This document shows positions 35,791 through 48,500 of a stretch of 64,000 bases of DNA, one piece after another. The DNA is from Mytilus californianus (Eukaryota; Mollusca; Bivalvia; Mytilida; Mytilidae), in the NCBI RefSeq assembly GCF_021869535.1, contig NW_026262712.1, forward strand, positions 101,994,140-102,058,139, read 5' to 3'. Position numbers and translations under genes: made by a program. The first letter of the stretch is position 1, and every line of letters starts with the position of its first letter. The notes under the pieces are model-generated. The model was not told where the DNA came from, did no database searches, and saw nothing but the letters and a program-made list of their open reading frames with translations.

Positions 35791-36887
35791 AGAGGGAATG
35801 GTATGCTGAGAAGTTGTAAGGTGATAATCGGAAAGTTGAAATTATCGTAAACTCTAGTTTGAAATATCATTTCATCAAAATTAACCAATATGTTGCCGAT
35901 GAATATGTTCCGTATTTTGTCATGTACAATATTTTCCGTTGATAGAATCTTTAAATCTCTTAAGGTGTTCATGTCAATTGCAAAATGTTCAAGGTCAAAT
36001 GTGACGTTTATTAATTGGTACCTTTATGAGGGCATATAGTCGATTACTTAAAACCCCATGTCTAATCACTTTAAAATTTTCATAAGTTATAACCAACTTT
36101 ACATGACTAGCAAAGATTCCCTTAGGCTTTTAAAATACTCTCTCCGCCATTCGTTCGGCTCCTGAAAATCCCTCACGAACCTCAACGTACGAGAAATACC
36201 TTTTCTAAAATTATCCTTTTGTAAATATTGACATTATAAAGAAACAAAAGGTAGCAACTCCCTCAGGCAAAGTTTACTTATATGAATTCAGCTATTTTAT
36301 TGTTTTGGTGTTTTCCTGATGAAGGTAAAACCCGAAAAACGATCCGGACCCATGACATTTAAAACGTGTTGTTTTCGTTTTTTACATGCACAAATAGACA
36401 TGCAATTCAAACAATAGAAGCTTAAAAACCGACAGGTAATAACAGGAACTTTACCTGTGATTCTTCGAGTTTCAGGTAAGGGACAGTGATTAGTTTTTAT
36501 ATTGTTTTGTATTGTTTTATCTTTAAATAAATGTTGTCAAATTTAAGAATTTGATACTGAGATAAACCAAAGAAATTTTATAAGCAGAATTAACATATTC
36601 ACTTTAAGAAATAAGAAACAAAACTACATGTCTGTCAGCTTACTAGTACTTTTAAATCGATACTTTGTGTCTTTGCTTTTATGTAATATAGTTTTGTGCC
36701 ATGTATTCATCTGTTGAATTAAGCGATTTCTCGTTTATTTTGTAAATCAAGCTCGTTTAGTGTGCTGTTAAAATTAGATGGAGGGTTGACAACTCTAAAA
36801 TATGTTTAACGCCGCAACATATTGTATGTGTTTGTCCCAATTCAGGAACCTGTTATTCAGTGTTTGTCGTTGGTTGCTGTTCATTAA

Positions 36888-36995
36888 GGTCTTTCCTTTT
36901 CCAAAAGAGAAAGACCTTACTGTATTTCTTCTGATTATTAAGGACTTTCCTTTTCCAAAAGGAAAAGACCTTACTGTATTTCTTCTGATTATTAC

Positions 36996-37027
<32 letters not shown>

Positions 37028-38286
37028 GGTCTTTCCACTTTTCTGTGATAAGACCTATTGTATTTGGTCTGATTATTATTATTAGGTCTTTCCTCATTTC
37101 GTGGAAACACCTTTTGTTTTTCTTCTGATTATTATTTTTTTTTTCTTCTGCCGTCTGAGATGCTTTTTTGTTTTACAACATATTGAAAGGATTTTTGGCC
37201 AATGATGTCGTACAGTAATGTGGATTTCAAAACTCACCCTGTGTAGCCGAACACTTATTCTTATAGGAGTTATCTCCCCTCGTCCCCTTTTTCTTGTTAT
37301 CTTTATATTTCTGAAACCGTAAAAGATTTCAACAAACTGTTTTCACCAAATTGTTCGTCTCCTCTAAAGAATGGTTTCGTTAAGTCAAACAGCTGTGATC
37401 GGATGACATCTTATGGGAGTTATTCCCTTTGAAATTTAAAATAGGTGATATGTTAGATAAATTCATACATTTTAAGTCGGAGAGGCCTAAAGTCTTTTGA
37501 TACGAAGTCCTTGGTTCATTTGGAGGAAATTGAGGTCAAGGTCAAAGGTCAAGGTCATGTTCTAAATTTGTATTTTGCTTGTTATCTTTATTCAAAAGAA
37601 ACCGTAACAGTTAATGATATGATGTGTTTGCCAAATAACTGTTTACGATAGGGCGCAACTTCAACCCATTATAGTTGAAATGTTTTGGTCAACCCTTATA
37701 GGAGTTTTCTCCCCTTATGTATCTGAAATCAGTATTACCTCACAACCATACAAGTGATTGACCTGGGTTCTTTCGATTTGAGATCACTGACCTATGACTT
37801 TGAAATTGAGGTCAAGGTCAAAGGTCAATTTGACGTTCTTGATTTTGACCTTTGCTAAAACATTTTACTGTTTCATTATAAAACAATTAAGTCTTCTGCA
37901 TTTGGTTGTAAACTCATCATTATTTATCAGGTCAACTGGAAATGACCGTATTTTAACCGGAAGTATTCTATTTCAGACTTATCCTGTGGAAATGTACCTA
38001 TAATTCTTTTTTTTGTTATATCAGTTTGAAGTAACAATTTACATGAACCAGGAGTGACATTTTCCAACACCGTTTTTTAAATTTCATTCTTATTATCGAG
38101 GTGGAAAGACCTTCAATTGTTCTCTGAAGAATTGGTTTTTAATTATTAGGTCTTTCCACCTTTCCGTGGAAAGACCTTTTAATTTTGTTCTGATTATTAT
38201 TATTATTAGGTCTTTCCACTTTTCCGTGGAAAGACCTATTGGTTTTCTTCTGATTATTAGGTCTTTCCACTTTTCCGTGGAAAGAC
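36888..38286. repeat. Series of GGTCTTTCC...GGAAAGACC hairpins and (ATT)n
   Basis: 28-bp near-perfect palindromes GGTCTTTCCAC-TTTTCC-GTGGAAAGACC at 38149-38176 (one base changed), 38209-38236 and 38259-38286; variants at about 36888-36917, 36942-36971 and 37028-37056. An ATT microsatellite runs from about 36989 to 37026. Confidence 0.85.
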
Positions 38287-41200
38287 CTATTGGTTTTGTT
38301 CTGATTATTATTATTATTTTTTTTTCTTCCGCCTAATTTGTTTTCCTTCGCTGTTCTTTTGTTTCGCAAGATGTCGCTTAGACATATGGTGTATGATATC
38401 GAACAGTTAATACGCTTTTGAAACTGACACCGCGTAACCAAAAACTTTTCCATGTAAGAGTTACCTCCCCGAACACTGTTTTTCTTGTTATTACTTATAC
38501 GTCGCAACCGCATAAGAAACCGACTAATTTATTTTACCAAATTGCTCGTTATATCCTCAGGATGATTTGATAAATTTTGACCGAAGCTATCCGGAGACTC
38601 CATATGAGAGTTATTTCCCCTTATGCATTTGATATAAGTGATGTGCATTTGTTACTGAAAAACCATAACTTATAGAGACCTGAGGTCTTTTGATTTGAGG
38701 TCCTCGGTCCAAAAAAAGAAAAGAAAATAAGGTCAAGGTCAAAGGTCAAGGTCATATTCTAAATTTTGATTTTGTCTTGTTATCACTTATTTTCAGAGAT
38801 AGTATAAGATATCGACAAAATATTTTTACAGAATTGTTAGTTGCGACATGTCGTAACACGTTAATTTTAGTTGAAAGGGTACGTAGACATTTAATGGGAG
38901 TTTTCGCCCCTTTTATATCTAATATTAGCTGTATGGTAATATAACTCATTAACAATATATAGTAGAGACCTACAGTGTTTTGATTTGAGGCCCTTGTTTC
39001 ATGACCTGGAAATTGGGTTCAAGGTCAAAGTTTGATTTGACGTTCTAAATTTTTACCTTTGCTTCAACTTTTAATGTATGCCTGATAAAGCTATGGTACT
39101 TTGTGCATTAAGTTGCAAGCCATATCACCTTGAAAAAATCAACCGGAAATGACCTTTTGTAAACCGGAAGGAGCTATTTCTTGTCCATATTTAATGTAAA
39201 AGTACATAGAACCATATATTTTTGGAATCAGTGTCAAGTAAACTATCAAATGATACCGGAAGTGTCTTTTTCAAACCGGAAGTAACAAATTATCTCCCTT
39301 ATTTCGCACAAATATTTATAGAAACCATATATTTTTAAATTCAGCGTATAATAAGCTCTAATTTGGCGCTGAAAATTACATTTCTAACAGAGTTTTAATA
39401 TTTTTCACATCAAAATATATCGTTTCGGGTGGAAAGACCTTCAATTGTTCTCTGAACAATTGGTTTTTAATTATTATTATTTTTTTCTTCCGCCTAATTT
39501 TGTTCTCGCATAAAATTTTTGTTTCGCAAGATGTCGCTTAGATATTTCTTATATAGTATCATACAGTTTATGAGATTTTTAATTTCACCCATTCTAAGCC
39601 GAACAATTTTCTTTGTAGGAGTTATCTCCCTGAACACTGTTTATTCCTTGTGACTGCATCTCCTCCGTAACCGTAAAAGAAATTTATTTTATAAAATTGC
39701 TCGTTATATCCTTTGCATGATTTGTCCTATTTTGTCCGAAGCGATATGAACACTCCATATGAGAGTTATTTCCCCTTATGCATTTGATATAAGTGATATG
39801 CATTTCTATCTAGTAAACCATAAGTGATAGAGACCCAGGATCTTTTGATTTGAGGTCCTTGATCCAAAAATAAGAAAATTAGGTCAAGGTCAGCGGTCAA
39901 GGTCATATTTTAAATTTTGATTTTGGCTTATTTTCAATTCTTTTCAAAAACCGTATAAGATATCGACAACATATTTTTACTAAATTGTAAGTTGCGATAT
40001 GTCGTAACACATAAATTTTGGTTGAAAGGGTACGCTAACATTAAATTGGAGTTTCCTCCCCTCTTATATTAAAAATTAGACATATTGTGATATAATTATT
40101 AACAATATATAATTAAGACCTATAGTCTTTTGATTTGAAGCCCTTGGTTTATGACCTTGAAATTGAGCTCAAGGTCATAGGTAAAACTGACGTTCTAGAT
40201 TTTTACTTTTACCTCATATGTATACATGATAAAGCCATGGGACTTTTTGCAACACGTTGCAAGCCACTTGACCATGGAAAAGCCAAGCGGAAGTGACCTG
40301 GTGTAAACCGGAAGTAGCTATTTTTTGTACTTATTTAATGTTAAAGTATATTGAACCATATATTTTTGGAATCAGTATCAAGTAAACTATTAAATACAAC
40401 CGGAAGTGACATATTTCAAACCGGAAGTAACAATTTATCTCCCTTATTTAGGAAAATATGTATAGAAACCATATATTTTTGGAATCAGTGTACAATAAGC
40501 TATCATTTGACGCTGGATATGATATATCAAACTGAATTTTAATAGTCCTATATCAAAATTGATCTTTATGGATTGAAAGACTTTCAATTGTTCTCTGAAC
40601 AATTGGTTTTTAATTATTATTCTTCTTTTTCCGCCAAACTTTGACGAAGTTAGCAGCTAGCAGCCTTAACCGTAAGACGTGTCGTTTTCATGTTCACACT
40701 TTGTATCGGAGTCATAAATACCTATCCGGAACTCACCCTGTGAGTCGTAATATTTTGTCGGTCCGGAGTTATCCCTCCGAAACCTAAAAACCTTGTTTTC
40801 ATTCAAAAACCGTAACCGTAATAGGTACAAAAAACCGAAGGGTGGAATTTGTTCAGGACCAGACCCTGGTTCTTCGATACATTTAGATCGAAAAGATTCA
40901 ACGACTCATTGGTTGGGTTATGCCCCTATGAAAATTAATCGATGTCGGTTGGCCACTAAAACTCAGAAACCGTAAGTCGTAGCCACCTAGGATCTTCACC
41001 AATGATCATCAATTTATGTGACTTTGAAAATGTCCCAAGGTCAAATTTGTATGTTGACCTTGACCTTTGACTTTACACCTTGTTATGGGATAATCTCAGA
41101 AACCGTTATACTTATAGAAGTTTTGAATAGTTGAAAATGTTTGGGTCAATAAGGCGCAACTTTGTTACATTTTGACCGAAGTGATTTGACCTTTCTGTAT

Positions 41201-41830
41201 GGGGCATGACCCCTGTTTTAGGTTTCTGAAAAGACAAAATAACCAAAGGTCCTAGACCCATGGGGTCTTCAGTAATGACATTGAGGAGTAATGACCTTGA
41301 CAAATGTCACAAGGTCAATTGTCAAGGTCATGTCCCAGATGATGAATTATGTGTTTTTGACCTTATATATAGGGTTTAAGGTGTGTTTTAAAGCTTTTTA
41401 GGTTTGACCTTGACGTTTGACCTTACAACTTTTCATGGGATATCTCAAAAACCATTATACCTACAGAAATCTTGAATAGTGAATAATGTTTGTGCCATTA
41501 AGGCGCCACTTTTTTACATTTGACCGAAGAGATTTGACCTATCAGTAAGGGGAATAACCCCCGATAACTTTTTCTGAAAAAACAAAATTAGCTTTAACTC
41601 TTGAACCAAAGGTCCTAGACCAATGGGATCTTTTGTAATGACATCGTAGACTAATGACCGTGACAAAGGTCATAAGGTCAAAAGTCAAGGTCATGTCCCA
41701 CATAGCGGATTATGTGTTTTTTGTCATATTTTAAAGGTTTTATGTGTGTTTTAGAGCTTTTCAATGCATTCTACTCCTATTGAAACATATATTTTACAGT
41801 ACGAAAAGGAAAGACCTCTCAAATGTTCAA
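37130..41830 (+). repeat. Four related ~1.1-kb units with AGGTCA arrays
   Basis: Units begin near 37138, 38328, 39483 and 40620 with TTTTTTTCTTCYGCC and end with GTGGAAAGACCTTCAATTGT / TTCTCTGAACAATTGGTTTT (near 38100, 39430, 40565). Inside each are AAGGTCAAGGTCAAAGGTCA-type direct repeats, ACCGGAAGTGAC blocks and GAGTTATxTCCCC blocks. They look like diverged tandem copies of one repeat rather than genes; readings here have no domains. Confidence 0.8.
37532..37557 (+). promoter_or_regulatory. AGGTCA direct-repeat cluster (nuclear-receptor-like half-sites)
   Basis: Four half-sites in 26 bases: AGGTCAAGGTCAAAGGTCAA then GGTCAT. It contains AGGTCA-A-AGGTCA (DR1) and TCAAGGTCA (extended monomer site). 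Similar clusters are at about 37807-37827, 38729-38754, 39881-39906 and 41664-41696, with inverted forms near 41050 and 41405. Binding is inference from the motif. Confidence 0.4.
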
Positions 41831-41908
41831 AAACAATTGACATTTTAATTGTATTTGTTTTTGCTAATTATTTTATTCATATATCCGACCGTTGGTTTTC
41901 TCGCTTGA

Positions 41909-42205
41909 ATGATATTGTCGTTTGACATGTGGGAGCTTTTTACAGCTGATTATTTTTTTTTCAATTTCAAATTCAAAACATTTGGAATCTCTAAGTGGAA
42001 GTATTATATTAATTCAGATAAGTTTTTTGGTGAATACAATAATTATTTAAAGCGACTACAAATTTTACCTTCGCATATCTGTTTTTCTACTCTTTCCTCA
42101 TGTCCATCCGATTTGATTGATACCGCATATCTTTTGACTATTGGTTTATCAAACGACGTAAAACCAGCATATGTTGTGCCATCATTTGAGTCATACAAGG
42201 CGTAA
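41909..42205 (+). other. Unidentified 98-codon open frame
   Basis: Opens downstream of a family A-like CCGACCGTTGGTTTTCTCGC fragment and ends TAA. The middle (WKYYINSDKFFGEYNNYLKR) has protein-like composition, but I recognise no family, see no convincing promoter or splice partner, and the N-terminal part is repeat-derived. It may be a transposon remnant or chance. Confidence 0.2.
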
Positions 42206-42417
42206 TTATCGAAATATGTGCGAGGTTGTATCTCGCGCTTGTTTTCTACAATAAAATCAATTTAGCTTTAAAATGTCCTTTAATCATATAATGTATCATA
42301 ACGAAATGTGTATACAATTGATTTAATAATCTTGCATTACTGTATTTGATCATTGATAAAGCAACTATTTTTTTTATTATTTATGTGGTCATAATCCTTA
42401 AAACATCCTCCAAGACA

Positions 42418-42421
<4 letters not shown>

Positions 42422-42451
<30 letters not shown>
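42422..42451. repeat. (AT)n microsatellite
   Basis: About 15 AT units immediately beside the left copy of the spaced direct repeat. Confidence 0.95.
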
Positions 42452-42453
<2 letters not shown>

Positions 42454-42622
42454 AGTCTATATTGAAAACAACGTTCAAACATATGATTGCGTTGGATAAA
42501 AAACGCAATTTTTATACGTGTGCATGCAAAACAAATTTCTTGTTAGAGGGGTCTAAATACAGCACAAACAACATTTTTCAAAAGACCAAAAAAGTGAAAA
42601 AGTATATTTTAACAAATCGCAT
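42451..42622 (+). repeat. Spaced direct repeat, left copy (172 bp)
   Basis: ACAAGTCTATATTGAAAACA ... TTTTAACAAATCGCAT, about 90 percent identical by eye to 42987-43157. Starts directly after an AT microsatellite. Confidence 0.9.
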
Positions 42623-42986
42623 TTGAAGAACAGGTCGAACAACTGATGTTCTTAAACCCTGCTGACTGCCATTGACGATTGCCAAATAAATTGATCACGA
42701 GATGTGACATGGATCTTAATAATCAATTTAATACCAAACAGAAAACAATAAACTTGCGGAGAAGATGGTTTACCGCAAACATGAGGTGCACAAATTTGTC
42801 AACCATATCCGGATTTCGACAATTAATGTCTCTTCAGTGATGTTAGGGATCGAAACGGTATATGGAAGGCCATAAAATTTATCTGAATTTAGTATAGACT
42901 CTTGAATTTTAAAGAGTCGAAATAGGATGAACGGATCATATAAACCCGAAGGAAAATATAATACAAGCCCAAACGAAAAAATATAA

Positions 42987-43157
42987 ACAAGTCTAAATTG
43001 AAAACAACGTTCAAACCTATGATTGCGTTGGATAAAAACCGCAATTTTTATTCATGTGCATGTGAAACAAATTTCTTGGTAGAGGGGTCTAACTACAGCA
43101 CAAACAACATTTTCCAAAAGATCAAAGAAGTGAAAAGTATATTTTAACAAATCGCAT
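42987..43157 (+). repeat. Spaced direct repeat, right copy (171 bp)
   Basis: Second copy, offset 536 bp from the left copy. Shares TGATTGCGTTGGATAAAAA, AGAGGGGTCTAA and AGCACAAACAACATTTT blocks. Confidence 0.9.
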
Positions 43158-45237
43158 ACAATTATGTCTTAGAGGGATATCTTTCAGTTGAAAGGTAGTG
43201 TTTCCATACACATTATTTTACAATAAGTTATTATTAACAAGGTATACCGAATCATATTTTAAAATGTCGTCTGGTGCACTTTTCCAGCATTCCTACTCCT
43301 ATGAAAAAAACATAACAAATGCATGTATATCAAGTAAAAAGAAGGAAATAATTGCAGGATTATTTGTATGACAAGTGAAGTTTATTCCTTGTTATCAGAG
43401 AAAGATATTCCAAAATAGCCAACCAAATCATGATACCGTCGTAAAACTGTCGAAGTCGATTATTTAATTCCACAAATTCAAACTCTGCATTCTTGCAAGA
43501 AATAACCTGTGACAAAGAAAGGAAAAATTATGATACCAGTTTAAATAATTGCGAACCTAATACCGATGCATTTTTCGCTAAGAGTAAAGTTTCAAGCTTA
43601 GACTTGTTTCTTTGCATTTTCCCACAGAAGCTCCCGTTTAACGTTCCTTTAATACAAATATAGAAAATATAGCTGAACAAGGAAACATTTTGATTTGAAA
43701 ACAACTATTTTTTCGGATTGAAATTCCAATGGCACCGTTAGACAGGTATATGGTGAATAGGTATATAATTGTGCAGGATTTCACCTTTTGTCGTTGATAC
43801 CTTATTTCCTTCCAAATCAGTATACAAAACTGTATTATTTGGTTCTTTTCTGCGGACATGACATATGTGATATTGAGGTAGCAAAGGTAATAAAGAACTT
43901 GTTTGTCTTCGCAGAAGTGTTCATCGACCATAGTTCGTAAAAATGTTTTTTAATACAAATGCATATAACCATTACATACTGGTCACCCATGTCTTGTTTT
44001 GTTTTTCACTTTTTTCCATAAAAATGAAAAGCCCAAAGAACAGTTCCGGTTTTTAACAGCAATAATGGAATTAATAGCAACATGTCCGTCTTAAAGTGAA
44101 CAATTATACATCGTCGTGAGATCTTTCAATGCTGTCTTTATTAATACTGATTTTGTTTAAACAAGTGTAATGCCCAACTGTAAATGAACCATATGTATCC
44201 ACCTATGATTTTACATTTGATACAACGTATCTTTCAATCAACTCACTCATGACAGATGATTATCATCTCATATGTAAACACACCTGGTCTCGCTTCCATT
44301 GTTTCTTTTTAATAAAATTCCGGCAGTTTTTGTTTCATCTATCTTTTTAAAGGACTATTTAAAAACCGGTACACTACTTGAACCTTTTCTTCACATCATA
44401 AAGTTGTACTTTGTACTAGAAAAAATACTTTAATATTGAAATTTCATAACTTTGAACTCATAATTTTAGGATAGCTATTATATATTTAAAATTCTAAACA
44501 TTCATTAGTTTGCATTTTATAAATTGACAATATTTTTTTAAAATTGAGTAGCATATACGCCTATATGGACTTTTAACGTCTAATGTTTCATTCAATTTCG
44601 TAATAGAACATAAGAAAATCAGAGGCTTGGACATGTATATTTCGATAACATTTAGTTAAACTGTTAAGGTGTTAGTATACTAGTAACCATATCATAAATT
44701 GCCTTCCCATTTTCACCCAAAAAATTCTATTTTATATCCTATGCTAAAGAACAATTGAACAATCATTAAAATAAAGACTTTTTGTTGGCAATTGTAACAC
44801 AGTGGAAATTACATCAATAAAATATTATTGAGTTACAAAATCAATGCTAGTTTTACAAACAACTAGGTTAACACATATACCAATGTTACAAAGAACATAT
44901 GGTTTTGAAGGGAATATTGATTAGATGTTTAGCCTAAAGAACGAGTTTCTGCATCGACTATTCTGATTAATTCACAAATGTTTCAATACCCAAATATTTT
45001 TGGTAGCGATACCGTACCGTGTTTCAAAACATTTACATGGCTTAAAAAGCTCATTTCCGAAAAGTTTTTTTTAGCTAGCTGTTAAAAAGTGGCATTTGAA
45101 CTATTACAGATTAAATACCCTGTCTAAAAACTCCAATCCCATCTTGTATTGGAAGTAACAAAAGCTATAAAGAGTTTTAAATTTATATGGAATCGATATT
45201 GAATGCTAGCTTTGATAAACCTGAGCAAATACGATAC

Positions 45238-45558
45238 CTTTTGAGAAAAGAGCATGAAGTACTGTATTTCCATTTTCTCCAATATGTTTTAAATTGGCTT
45301 GATGGTCTATCAAAGCTGAAGCAACATGAAACGATTCAAATGAAATCGCCTCCAATAATGCAGAATTTGACCCATCGGCACAACTATTTGCATTGGCACC
45401 ATTTTCCAACAAGAATGATATGTTGTCAACGGTTGCATAGTTCGATCCTCTTTTCATACACAAAATCAATGGCGTTTCCTTAGGGTCGTTCATGGCGTTA
45501 ATATCTGCTCCATTTTGCAAGAGAAACGAGACAATATCTTTGCTAAACTTCTTCTTTT
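45238..45558 (-). CDS. Exon 5: three ankyrin repeats
   Basis: Residues about 370-476. It begins KKKFSKDIVSFLLQNGADIN, then TPLILCMKRG, a repeat with ENGANANSCADGSNSALLEAI, and HIGENGNTVLHALFSK, ending at AAAAG|GTATCG (GT at 45236-45237). The AG acceptor at 45559-45560 lies in a purine-rich context (TTTAAAG) that follows a short T run. The three-repeat pattern ending in H-I/L-G-x-N-G-x-T-x-L-H matches exons 3 and 7, supporting exon duplication. A 10.7-kb intron follows. Confidence 0.87.
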
Positions 45559-48500
45559 CTTTAAAAAACAGAAGGTAGATCATGTAATTCTAACAGTTAT
45601 GGTAATAACAAATAGTGTAGAGCAGCGCAGTTTATTGATTAATAATTATTGTCATCGTTGATCAAACAAAATTTATATACCAAACATTTATAATTTATTG
45701 CGAGGTTTTTATGCGAACAATTCGACTGGAGGGGTTTCGCAATAGTCAGAACTACCATTTATAGTATCTGATACATATTTACATTTCTATTAAGCTGTTC
45801 CTTATATCATATTAATTATCGTTGTATTTTTGTCAAAAACAAAATGCATGCAATAATTTTTGAAAACACCGTGCCAAAATTGAAGATACTTTGAATATCG
45901 ATTTCGGGTTAAAAGCGACAACTTCAAACACTGTTTCCACTGTAATTAAGGATGATCGCTACTGTTGTTCAAAATAACAAGCTTTTCAAAAGACTGTTAT
46001 GAATGGATAGTTTATAAATAAAGAAACTAAAAAAGCAGAAAAAAATGAAGGGTTCGTGTGCTTGCTTTCGAGATATAAGCCATTTTAAGATTTGGCGGGA
46101 AATAATTCTCATTTTTCATACACTTAACATAGGCACCTTTTTCTTTCAAAAACGATGAAAAATAACAAGGATTTTATAAGATTTTCAAAAAATGCCATTT
46201 TAAACTATATGTAATCAAATTATGGAAAGAAAAGAAGGGGTTAGTGGACACAATTTTTAATGTACATTACATAGATAAAACCAGAGGATTCCAAATATCT
46301 TGCAAAAATTCAAAAACAAGAGGAGCGAACATCTTTAAGTTAGAGTTATTTTTAATTGAACAAGGTTAGTCATTGACTTCACTGTCTGTTCTTGCAACAT
46401 ATCGTATGATTAGAAGAATGGTCAAAAAAAGAAAGGAATTGCCATAATCAGGAAAATATGTCTAAGTAGGTTTTCATTAAAGCTAGTATGGAAGAACCAG
46501 GTATTTGTATGGCAAACATGACATCCACTTCCTACTACTTTCGGCGTTTTAAAGCGTTAAAATGGTCGAAGGAGTTTGAGAACAGGGAGAGAATAAGTAA
46601 GCCATATCTGTTAATTATATAACATCAATAGGTACTTGCAAACCTTGCATCACTATAAATTAAATAGAAACGTTCACTTCCTAAAATAACTGTTGTTTTA
46701 ATGAATTCAGGGAAGAACATGTGTTCAAAGTTAGTTCTATGTAAAGGGTTAAGAAATTGTGCTGCAAATGTAAAAAAAAGACTGGTATTGTTTAAATTGA
46801 ACAGGCACAAAACAGAGGATGATTATTGAAGTAAAATTACAAAATTACTGAACTCCGAGGAGAATTCAAAAAGGAAAATCCCTAATCAAACGGCAAAATC
46901 CAAAGCTCAAACACATCAAACGAATGGATAACAACTGTCATATACCTAAATAGGTACAGGCATTTTCTTATGTAGAAGAAGATTCCTCTATAGGGATGAA
47001 TATAAGGTTAAAGTTAGAATAATCAGTTGTGTTTTAGTCTTGGGACCACTCGGTCAAGAATAAATACCATCAAAATTAGATCAGATAATTTTATGATTAT
47101 AATTATTAAGGTTGAATATTGACAGGTTTTAAGTTCTTTTTCATCCTTTTTATCATGGTTGTGACACAGTTTTTAATGGTTTGACTTGACACTTTTCAAT
47201 ACAACTTAGCTTATACTAACACCACACGGTATTCTTCGGAGTGTTCATCCGAGTATGTCATAGGTTCCAATTCTGTCTGGTTTATACCAGAACCTTTACT
47301 ATTTGGTTTGCATTAAATATAACAAGTGGCGTTTAGACTTAAAAAATGTAAATTGTTAAAGTGAAGTTTAAACATTACGGTTCTAAATTGAAAAGTCAAA
47401 GCTTTAGGCTATGCAGTTTAAACCTGGAGAATCCACGAAGATATTAACAAATCAGTGGTCAGTGCTTCGGTACTGACATATATGTATTTAACAACATATT
47501 CTGTGTTAAAATTCTGCTTTGAATGGGGTAAAGTAAAAAATCAAAAATACAGAATTCCCAGGAAAATTGAAAACGGGAAGTCCCTTATCCATGGCAAAAT
47601 GAAAAGCGCAAACACATCTAAAGAATGAAAACAACTTTAATTTTTCTGACTTGGAACAGGTGTTAATCATGTAGAAAAAGATGGATTACACCTGAGTTGA
47701 TATTTAGCAAAACCTCTTACTTGTATGACAGGTGCATACTATTCAATTATATTGACAACAACGTGTGTAGATACAAACAGACATAACAGGTAAAAATGTC
47801 AAAAGAAGGGGAACAGCATTTAACATTGTGTTATAATCTTTATCACTATAAAACTAACAAATATGTAAAAACTGGAAAAACAAAATGTCATATAGACAAA
47901 CAAAAACATAGGCAAAAATGACAGACAAGAAAACAAAAAAGACCATAGCTCAAAAACACAATGGCGGGATGTATAAGTAACCAGCCACACAAAAAGTTTA
48001 TAACTTAACAAAAGACTTAACAGTAAAGGTTAAAAATTTACAACGACATATAAAAGATCAGTATAACACGTTATTAAGATGATAAACAAAGTCATCATCT
48101 AGAATCTATACTTCAATACCATCATGTATAATTTGTTGAGTTTATACACGTTCTTGGTATCTTCCGATGAACGTTTTTTGAAAATAAGAACGATAAGTTC
48201 TTTGACATCACCCTGGTTCATAAACTATCTGCTCTTTAACTGGTTGATTAAATGTTTGGTCCTAAGAAATGAACGTAACGTTCGATCACACACTTCAATA
48301 ATTTTACGTTAAACGTAATGTTTATACAATTAGGCAATTATCTTCAAAAACAAAAGGACAAGGGTTTTAATAACTGTAAGTTGTTTTCCACAATAAGTAA
48401 CGCTTGAACATAGAGAAAGGTATTTAGGATGAAGTGGAAAAGTTGATAGCGAGAGTAATAAATCCAGATAAAACATATATATCAAACGAAAAGCAATAAG

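Larger units (their letters stand above)
34487..45237 (-). other. Intron 5 (largest, about 10.7 kb)
   Basis: Contains a family A-like antisense fragment (about 34640-34860), CATATGGTCC inverted motifs (about 35630-35790), a hairpin-and-unit array (36880-41830), a 99-codon plus-strand open frame (41909-42205), a spaced direct repeat (42451-43157) and 43160-45230 in which I see nothing recognisable. Confidence 0.7.

Noticed and set aside
36795..37128. Poly-isoleucine or poly-asparagine readings in three frames
   Set aside because: Direct translation of the ATT microsatellite and hairpin repeats.
38139..38513. 124-codon minus-strand frame with repeated KTNRSFHGKVERPNN units
   Set aside because: Translation of the GGTCTTTCC hairpin repeats; the apparent peptide repeat is a DNA repeat.
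42422..42451. AT run as an origin or regulatory TATA array
   Set aside because: Plain AT microsatellite, with no other supporting signal.
45187..45483. 98-codon plus-strand frame
   Set aside because: Antisense shadow of ankyrin exon 5.
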